From contig JAFVFL010000020.1 in assembly GCA_017475555.1 (NCBI GenBank), positions 35,889-99,888 of the forward strand: DNA of 64,000 nucleotides. The letters are read 5' to 3'. The notes under the pieces were generated by a model, which ran no database searches, was not told the origin of the DNA, and saw only the letters and a program-made list of their open reading frames with translations. This DNA comes from Ruminococcus sp. Its GTDB lineage: Bacteria; Bacillota; Clostridia; Oscillospirales; Ruminococcaceae. Below, piece after piece: positions 63,226 to 64,000 of this stretch. Position numbers and translations under genes: made by a program. Positions within the stretch are counted from its first letter, which is position 1. Each line of letters begins with the position of its first letter.

Positions 63226-63831
63226 ATGAAAATTTCAAGGATAATTGCAGCAGCGGCAGCTGTATGTATTTGTGCAGCTTCATTTGCAGGCTGCTCGTCC
63301 GGAACAAGAAACAACAGCAGCGACCCTGCCTCAAGCGGCATATCTATGGCACAGTCGCAGGACGGACTTGCTGAAAAGCAGATAGATGTATCTGTCGGCG
63401 AGGAGGCTGACGAGCATGAGACAGTATTCAAGCTCAATTCAGTTATCGACTCCGGCGAGAAAACAGAGGACGGTCAGAAGTATATCTACCTGAACGTAAC
63501 TATAAAAAACACCTCCTCTACAGATTATGACCTGAATGTGCTGAACAATTTCTATCTTCTTCTTCCCGACAAGACTGAGCTGAGCTTCGATATACGCACT
63601 CAGATATACGCACTGAACCACTTCAAGAATTTCACTGAGAGCCCGTTCATCGTGCCTGCCGGCGGAGAGTTCACCGGATATATCGGCGGATTCCTGCTCG
63701 ACGAGAGCATTTCGGACTTCACAGTCTGCTTCTTCCCGACACAGAACGACAGGAGCAACAAGTCCAGCGTAGTAAAGTGCCCTGTTAAAGCCTCCGATAT
63801 GGTCTCCACTCCTGATACCCTTATCGGGTGA
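63226..63831 (+). CDS. DUF4352-like lipoprotein
   Basis: This 201-residue lipoprotein has the lipobox SFAGC (Cys near 19), a Ser-rich linker (20-45) and a beta-sandwich domain (55-185) with KYIYLNVTIKNTSSTDYDLN and FIVPAGGEFTGYIGGF, like DUF4352 telokin-type domains. Function is unknown. It has its own promoter and is separate from the CRISPR operon. The ATG at 63226 is chosen because the signal peptide begins there; GGAGG lies 11 bases before. Confidence 0.75.
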   Translation: MKISRIIAAAAAVCICAASFAGCSSGTRNNSSDPASSGISMAQSQDGLAEKQIDVSVGEEADEHETVFKLNSVIDSGEKTEDGQKYIYLNVTIKNTSSTDYDLNVLNNFYLLLPDKTELSFDIRTQIYALNHFKNFTESPFIVPAGGEFTGYIGGFLLDESISDFTVCFFPTQNDRSNKSSVVKCPVKASDMVSTPDTLIG

Positions 63832-63859
63832 GATAAAAAGACAAGACCCCGGTTCACAT

Positions 63860-64000
63860 TGAACTGACCCCAAAAAGTTAGACAAAGAATAATAGAAAAC
63901 ATTGTGCAAAGCGACTAAGCGATGAGCTTGGTCGCTTTGCTGCATTATGCAGTGTTGGAGAGGCGGTACTCAACAGGCGACATTCCATCGAGTTTCAGCT
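63860..64000 (-). mobile_element. End of an IS3-family insertion sequence
   Basis: TGAACTGACCCCAAAAAGTT at 63860-63879 matches the terminal inverted repeat style of IS150-type IS3 elements. It is followed by a 10 bp hairpin GCAAAGCGAC/GTCGCTTTGC (63906-63940) and the end of a transposase gene on the minus strand. The rest of the element is beyond the window. Confidence 0.8.
63945..64000 (-). CDS. C-terminal end of an IS3-family transposase
   Basis: The last 17 codons read LKLDGMSPVEYRLSNTA and then TAA at 63945-63947. The stretch LDGMSPVEYR is the conserved C-terminus of IS150/IS3 OrfB (DDE) transposases, which bind the ends and catalyse transposition. The gene is cut by the window edge, so whether it is intact cannot be judged. 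Confidence 0.8.
   Translation of the reverse strand, partial: LKLDGMSPVEYRLSNTA

Overview
The window looks like a chromosomal segment of a Ruminococcus-type Oscillospiraceae bacterium (Bacillota, Clostridia), probably near R. flavefaciens or R. champanellensis. The evidence is a secreted xylanase carrying a dockerin module, conserved sporulation genes (yabP, yabQ, spoVAD, spoVAE), a fumarate reductase fitting succinate formation, and many promoters close to TTGACA-N17-TATAAT. The species is inferred. No rRNA, tRNA or CRISPR array was recognised.

Layout. 1-4.4 kb: the start of an unknown gene behind a structured leader, then a 1280-residue GH10/GH43 dockerin xylanase. 4.6-6.6 kb: the yabP-yabQ-divIC-yabR operon. 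6.7-11.5 kb: a Wzz-like polysaccharide co-polymerase, glmM, and spoVAD-spoVAE. 11.6-15.1 kb: a CIRCE-controlled hsp20 facing secD-secF, with a ~270 bp non-coding repeat in the loop of their shared terminator. 15.2-21.9 kb: a complete F1Fo ATP synthase operon in which delta and alpha are fused in one reading frame and subunit c is duplicated. 22-29.7 kb: an exopolysaccharide operon that makes GDP-6-deoxyhexose (manC, gmd, rmd) and includes two GT4 glycosyltransferases and a priming phosphoglycosyltransferase. 29.7-33 kb: ylxM-ffh-(small membrane protein)-rpsP-khpA and a YkgJ-type protein. 33-37.3 kb: a lipoprotein, uvrC, rsmD, coaD and a coiled-coil gene, followed by the second copy of the non-coding repeat, again inside a terminator.

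37.7-52.1 kb is one long minus-strand block. It starts with an iron-uptake set of the Campylobacter p19 type (FTR1 permease, P19 lipoprotein, DUF2318 membrane protein, two FtsX-like permeases and an ATPase). It continues through an FMN-binding lipoprotein and a fumarate reductase, and ends with a secreted transglutaminase-like protein, a DUF4418 protein and a second FtsX-type ABC pair. The FTR1 protein has a C-terminal TM2 domain. A MATE transporter with a strong leader hairpin follows.

54-63.1 kb holds the most unusual locus. A class III polyphosphate kinase 2 gene overlaps cas6 by four bases. It is followed by a small Cas10 without an HD domain, a Cas7-Cas5-Cas11-like fusion, a double-Cas7 protein, Csx19 and a large Cas7 with insertions. 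This is the gene content of the fused subtype III-D variant (III-Dv) CRISPR effector. No adaptation genes, array or ancillary nuclease are present in the window. The right edge has a DUF4352-like lipoprotein and the end of an IS3-family element.

Two leaders (168-293 and 29562-29641) share a conserved sequence block and hairpins whose sequence differs but whose pairing is kept. They may be a new cis-regulatory RNA family.
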